Of a stretch of 64,000 bases of DNA, positions 60,142-64,000 are shown piece by piece (position 1 is the first letter of the stretch; each line of letters starts with the position of its first letter). The DNA lies in assembly GCF_024495425.1 (NCBI RefSeq), contig NZ_JANHJR010000002.1:930001-994000 (forward strand), in the 5' to 3' direction. The position numbers and the translations under genes were made by a program. The notes beneath the pieces are model-generated. The model ran no database searches, had not been told where the DNA came from, and was given only the letters and a program-made list of their open reading frames with translations. This DNA comes from Haloarchaeobius litoreus (GTDB taxonomy: Archaea; Halobacteriota; Halobacteria; Halobacteriales; Natrialbaceae).

Positions 60142-62220
60142 ATGGCAGACGCGGCGACGGCCTCGGCGACCGACGACGGCTCCGAACCCGGGGGCGACTC
60201 CGGACCGGAGTCCGAGTCGGTCGACCGTTCCCTCCTCGGTGCTGTCGTCGCCTTCTCCCTTCTCGCGACCGCCCTCCGGCTGGTCCACCTCGGTGTGCGG
60301 ACCGCCCACTGGGACGAGGCTCGCCACGGCTACGCGGTGCTCCGGTACGGCGCGACGGGTGTCTGGGAGTACCGACCTATCCTCCACGGGCCACTGCTCG
60401 CGCACGCGAACGAACTGCTCTTCGGCGTCTTCGGGGCGAGTGACGCGGTCGCCCGGCTGTTCCCGGCGCTGCTCGGCGGGCTGCTCCCGCTGTCGGCGTG
60501 GCTGTTCAGAGAGCGGCTCCGCCGGAGCGAGGTCGTCGCGCTCGCGGCCCTGCTGGCGGTGAACCCCGCGCTGCTCTACTACTCGCGGTTCGCCCGGTCG
60601 GACCTGCTCGTGGCGACGTTCGCCTTCGTCACGGTCGGGCTGGTCGTCCGGCTGCTGGACACGCGCGAACCGGGCTATCTCTACGCCGCGAGCGTGTCGT
60701 TCGCCCTCGCGGTGGCGTCGAAGGAGAACGCACTGGTGTACCTCGCCTGCTGGCTCGGAGCCGGCGCGCTGCTCGTCGACCACCGGCTGTTCTGGAAGCG
60801 CTGGTCGCTCGTCGGCGACGGTGAGCGGCGGCTCGCCGCGCCGGACTGGCTCCGCGGGCGTGTCGACGAGGCCGTGGTCCTGTTCGCCGTGCTCAACCCG
60901 CTGGTCGTCGCACTGGTCCCCGGCGTCGGGCGGGTCGTCGCCATCGTGCTGTTGCTGGTCGTGTTGCGGTGTGCGCTCTGGGTCGTCCCCCGCGATGGGG
61001 AGGCGTTCCCGGCCATCGTGGGCGTCGGGGTCGCCGTGCTCTCGCTGCTCGTCTTCGTCGGCGACGCGGTCGTGGCGACGTATGCCGTCGCGTGGCTCGT
61101 CGCCGCCGCGTACGTGCTCGGGGTGCTCCTCCGGGGCACCGACGCGGGCCGGACGCTCGGCCTGTGGCGTGGGCCCGTACTCCTCTCCGGTGTCGTGTTC
61201 ACCGTCGTCGTCACCGCGCTGTACCTCCCACGCGGTACCGGCGTCGGGGCGCTCGCGGGCGACCCGCTGCTGCTCGCCGACCTCGTCGAGTCGGCGCTGT
61301 TCGGGAGCTGGACCGCCGCCAGCGACCTCTGGTTCGGGTCCGTCCAGGACCAGTCCGTCCTCCCGTACACCATCTTCTTCGTGAAGACGCTGCTCGCCGG
61401 CGCGGCCGTGACCTGCGTGTTCGGCGTCGTCGGTCTCCTGCTCGACCGCTACCGCGACGGCGGTGCGCGCGACCTCGTCGCCTTCTGTGGCTACTGGGGG
61501 CTCGCGAGCGTCGTCGTCTACCCCGTCGTCATGTACGGGATGGGGCCGTGGCACGCGGTCCACGTCGCCGTCCCGCTCGCGGTGCCGGCCGCCGTCGCGC
61601 TCTCGCTGGTGTACCGCTGGGGCCGGGACGCTGTCGCCGACCGCCGCGCCGTCTCGGCCGCGCTCGCGGTGCTCGTCCTCACGGGTGGCGCAGGAACGGC
61701 AGTCGGCGCTGCGGTCGCGACCTCGTACCACTCGTCGGCGTCGCCTGACAACGGGCTCGTCCAGCCCGGCCAGCCCGGAACCGACCTCGACCCGGCGCTC
61801 GCCCACGTCTCGGCGGCCACCGCGGCCCACGACGACGGCCCCGACGTGCTCTACTACGGCGCGTACTTCGCGATGGACGACGAGTCCGCCGCCGACTCGC
61901 TTCCCGTGACCGACGAGTACGGCTGGCGCGACGACACCTACCGGCAGCTCGCCCGGAACGAGGCGTGGTACAACCGGCTGCCGCTGCCCTGGTACTTCGA
62001 ACAGCAGGGCCTGGAGACGGCGAGCGCCCGGAACGCGACCGCGCTCCGCGCCGCGCTGGAGTCGCCGCCGCCCGTCGTCGTGACACGCGCCGCCCACCGG
62101 GACACCGTCGCCCGGGAGCTGGGTGGTGGCTACGAGCAGTACCCGGTACAGTTGACGGTGAACGGGACGAACACCGTCGTCTTCGTGAACGCGTCGGCCG
62201 GGCGAGAGAGCAAGCGTTAA
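60142..62220 (+). CDS. Agl23-like (TIGR03663-type) membrane protein
   Basis: A polytopic protein of 692 residues with about twelve helices. The conserved region TAHWDEARHGYAVLRYGAT, with the Asp-Glu after the first helix, is like that of oligosaccharide and dolichyl-phosphate-mannose-type GT-C glycosyltransferases; LYYSRFARSDLLVATFAFV follows. The set is annotated as flippase activity-associated Agl23 in haloarchaeal N-glycosylation. The C-terminal 180 residues form an external domain (DVLYYGAYFAMDDESAADSL). ATG at 60142 and GTG at 60124 are both possible; the ATG is preferred. No other agl gene lies nearby. Confidence 0.82.
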   Translation: MADAATASATDDGSEPGGDSGPESESVDRSLLGAVVAFSLLATALRLVHLGVRTAHWDEARHGYAVLRYGATGVWEYRPILHGPLLAHANELLFGVFGASDAVARLFPALLGGLLPLSAWLFRERLRRSEVVALAALLAVNPALLYYSRFARSDLLVATFAFVTVGLVVRLLDTREPGYLYAASVSFALAVASKENALVYLACWLGAGALLVDHRLFWKRWSLVGDGERRLAAPDWLRGRVDEAVVLFAVLNPLVVALVPGVGRVVAIVLLLVVLRCALWVVPRDGEAFPAIVGVGVAVLSLLVFVGDAVVATYAVAWLVAAAYVLGVLLRGTDAGRTLGLWRGPVLLSGVVFTVVVTALYLPRGTGVGALAGDPLLLADLVESALFGSWTAASDLWFGSVQDQSVLPYTIFFVKTLLAGAAVTCVFGVVGLLLDRYRDGGARDLVAFCGYWGLASVVVYPVVMYGMGPWHAVHVAVPLAVPAAVALSLVYRWGRDAVADRRAVSAALAVLVLTGGAGTAVGAAVATSYHSSASPDNGLVQPGQPGTDLDPALAHVSAATAAHDDGPDVLYYGAYFAMDDESAADSLPVTDEYGWRDDTYRQLARNEAWYNRLPLPWYFEQQGLETASARNATALRAALESPPPVVVTRAAHRDTVARELGGGYEQYPVQLTVNGTNTVVFVNASAGRESKR

Positions 62221-62247
62221 GCGCGCGCCTTCGGAACCCCCGACCAC

Positions 62248-63402
62248 ATGCCCGCGAGCCTACCAGGCCCGACGGTCGGCGTGGTCGGCGGTGGCCAGCT
62301 CGGACGCATGCTCGGGGAGGCGGCTGCCCCCCTGGGCATCGAACTGGTCGTCCTCGACCCGACGCCGGACGCGCCGGCGGCCCAGGTCGCGACGGACCAG
62401 CTCGTCGCCGACTTCGACGACGCCGACGCCATCCGCGACCTCGCCGAACGGTCCGACTTCCTCACCTTCGAGATCGAGCTCGCAGACCAGGAGAGCCTCG
62501 ACGAGGTCAGCGACGCGACCGGCGTCCCCTGTCACCCCGACCCGGCGACGCTGTCGCTCATCCACGACAAGCTCCACCAGAAGGAGGCACTCGCCGACGC
62601 CGGGGTTCCGGTGCCGCCGTTCCGCCGGGTCGACGACGCAGACGAACTGCGTGCCGCGCTGCACGAGCTCGGGACGCCGGCGATGCTGAAGGCCCGCACC
62701 GGCGGCTACGACGGCCGGGGGAACGTCCCGGTCGAGTCCGTCGACGACGCCGCCGACGCGATGGACGCCGTCGGCGGGCCGGCGATGGTCGAGGCGTTCG
62801 TCGACTACGAGCGCGAGATAAGCGTCGTCGCCGCGCAGGGCGACGGCGAGGTCTCGGTCTTCCCCGTCGGGGAGAACATCCACGAGGCGGAGATACTCCG
62901 CGAGATGGTCGTCCCGTCGCGCTCGTCCGACGCCGTGCTCGCGGCGGCCGAGCAGGTGGGACGTGACGTGCTCGAACTGCTCGACGGGCGCGGGGTCTAC
63001 GCCATCGAGCTGTTCGAGACGACCGACGGGCGCATCCTCGTCAACGAGATCGCCCCGCGACCGCACAACTCCGGGCACTGGTCCATCGAGGGCGCACTCA
63101 CCTCGCAGTTCGAACAGCACCTCCGCGCGGTCGTGGGCTGGCCGCTCGGTGCGACCGACCTCCGTGCGCCGACCGTGACGAAGAACGTCCTCGCCGACGG
63201 CGACGACTCCCGTCCCGCGCGGGTCGGCGGCGTCTCCGAGGTGCTCGCGACGCCCGGCGCGAACCTGCACTGGTACGGCAAACGGGAGGCCCGGCCGTTG
63301 CGGAAGATGGGCCACGTCACACAGGTCGCGACCGGCGACGAATCGCGCGAAGAGCTGCTCGCGAGCGCCCGCTCGCTCGTCGACGGCCTCGGCTTCGACT
63401 GA
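62248..63402 (+). CDS. purK: 5-(carboxyamino)imidazole ribonucleotide synthase
   Basis: An ATP-grasp enzyme of 384 residues in purine synthesis that makes N5-CAIR from AIR, ATP and bicarbonate. It begins VGVVGGGQLGRMLGEAAAPL; ATP-grasp segments MLKARTGGYDGRGNVPVE, VEAFVDYEREISVVAAQG and ILVNEIAPRPHNSGHWSIEG, with metal ligands, are all present, then FEQHLRAVVGWPLG. It is followed 30 bp later by purE, its partner step, and both are probably in one operon. Confidence 0.95.
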   Translation: MPASLPGPTVGVVGGGQLGRMLGEAAAPLGIELVVLDPTPDAPAAQVATDQLVADFDDADAIRDLAERSDFLTFEIELADQESLDEVSDATGVPCHPDPATLSLIHDKLHQKEALADAGVPVPPFRRVDDADELRAALHELGTPAMLKARTGGYDGRGNVPVESVDDAADAMDAVGGPAMVEAFVDYEREISVVAAQGDGEVSVFPVGENIHEAEILREMVVPSRSSDAVLAAAEQVGRDVLELLDGRGVYAIELFETTDGRILVNEIAPRPHNSGHWSIEGALTSQFEQHLRAVVGWPLGATDLRAPTVTKNVLADGDDSRPARVGGVSEVLATPGANLHWYGKREARPLRKMGHVTQVATGDESREELLASARSLVDGLGFD

Positions 63403-63432
63403 CCACCTGCGACCCGCAACCACCGACATCAC

Positions 63433-64000
63433 ATGACCGACGAACTCGACGACCTCATCGACGACCTGCACGCGGAGGCACAGCGCGACCGACCCGACGA
63501 GGACACCCCGGACGTGGGCATCGTCATGGGCTCGGACTCCGACCTCGACGTGATGATGGGCTCGGAGACGGGCCGTCCCGGCGCGTACGACGCGCTCGTG
63601 GACGAACTCGGCTTCGCCGAGGTGACGGACTACGACGACCCGCCCGAGGAGCGGTTCACCTTCGAGACGTACGTCGTCTCGGCGCACCGCACGCCCGAAC
63701 TGATGTACGCCTACGCGGAGACCGCCGAGGCCCGCGGCATCGACGTCGTCATCGCCGGGGCCGGCGGGAAGTCCGCCGACCTGCCGAACATGACCGCGTC
63801 CATCGCCTACCCGGTGCCGGTCGTCGGCGTCCCGGTGCAGGAGAAGTCCGTTGACTCGGTCATCGGGATGCCCCAGGGCGCGCCGCTGACCGCCGTCGAC
63901 GCCGGGAAGTCATTCAACGCCGCGCTCTCGGCCGCACAGATCCTGGCACGGGAGCACACCGAACTTCGCGACCGGCTCGTCGACTACCACGAGGGGCTGA
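63433..64000 (+). CDS. purE: N5-carboxyaminoimidazole ribonucleotide mutase (3' end missing)
   Basis: The window ends inside this gene; 189 codons are visible from the ATG at 63433. The enzyme moves the carboxyl group of N5-CAIR to give CAIR, the step after PurK. VGIVMGSDSDLDVM, the phosphate-binding loop, VVSAHRTPELMYAYAETAEA, IAGAGGKSADLPNMTAS and VPVQEKSVDSVIGMPQG are the class I PurE signatures, including the catalytic histidine in SAHRTP. About 25 acidic residues precede the core. The TGA at the last three bases is out of frame, so the end lies beyond the window. Confidence 0.95.
   Translation, partial: MTDELDDLIDDLHAEAQRDRPDEDTPDVGIVMGSDSDLDVMMGSETGRPGAYDALVDELGFAEVTDYDDPPEERFTFETYVVSAHRTPELMYAYAETAEARGIDVVIAGAGGKSADLPNMTASIAYPVPVVGVPVQEKSVDSVIGMPQGAPLTAVDAGKSFNAALSAAQILAREHTELRDRLVDYHEGL

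Noticed and set aside
1-64000. CRISPR array, insertion sequence, integrase, toxin-antitoxin or restriction system
   Set aside because: No regularly spaced repeats, transposase motifs or known defence domains were found while reading the window on both strands.

Overview
The window is a stretch of haloarchaeal chromosome (class Halobacteria). The evidence is very high GC with GTC/GAC/CTC-dominated codon use, proteins rich in Asp and Glu, and an archaeal aIF-1A. TATA-like boxes lie about 25-30 bp upstream of start codons with little or no leader. Families typical of haloarchaea are present: a HalX response regulator, tandem YegP proteins, a PilB3/PilC3-type pilus locus, archaetidylserine synthase and Tat lipoproteins. 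The genus cannot be assigned from what is visible. Both ends cut genes: mscS at the left and purE at the right.

Layout. 1-8.8 kb: MscS channel, FAD amine oxidase, O-methyltransferase, a membrane protein with five YegP repeats, an M29 aminopeptidase beside a creatininase-family hydrolase, and two poorly known membrane proteins. 8.9-18.7 kb: a lipoprotein, two acyl-CoA dehydrogenases and a 3-hydroxyacyl-CoA dehydrogenase/enoyl-CoA hydratase fusion (fatty-acid oxidation), with a histidine kinase, a HalX regulator and a DICT protein between them. 19-28 kb: methyltransferase, AlkA-type glycosylase, NhaC antiporter, AzlCD exporter, a winged-helix regulator, then a RimK-type ligase fused to a retropepsin-like domain, a GNAT enzyme and an AstE/aspartoacylase-type hydrolase. 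28.1-31.7 kb: sdhCDBA, the succinate dehydrogenase operon. 31.7-35 kb: small membrane proteins (XapX, DoxX), an HD hydrolase, a peroxiredoxin remnant, tatA and tRNA-Arg(CCU) with a degenerate copy of its 3' end. 35.5-44.7 kb: one tightly overlapping operon of PilB-type ATPase, PilC-type membrane protein and five single-helix pilin-like proteins, followed by tRNA-Arg(UCG). 45-64 kb: aIF-1A, cobalamin genes, an NDH-2-like oxidoreductase, PssA, a HEAT-repeat protein, a PLD-like protein, a RecJ/DHH exonuclease, a JAMM protease with RibL, a second histidine kinase, an aminotransferase with RibH, an Agl23-like membrane protein, and PurK/PurE.

Most of the window is ordinary core genome. The three places I would look at first are: (i) the RimK-retropepsin, GNAT and AstE neighbourhood (24.6-28.0 kb), which has the parts for making and breaking small acylated peptides or peptide tags; (ii) the pilus operon, whose five small proteins all carry an Arg-[Gly/Ser/Ala] site before one hydrophobic helix and whose ATPase has a duplicated N-terminal module and a roughly 360-residue acidic tail; and (iii) the tRNA-Arg(CCU) locus with tandem partial tRNA copies and a shortened peroxiredoxin gene nearby. 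No CRISPR array, transposase, integrase, rRNA or obvious defence island was seen.
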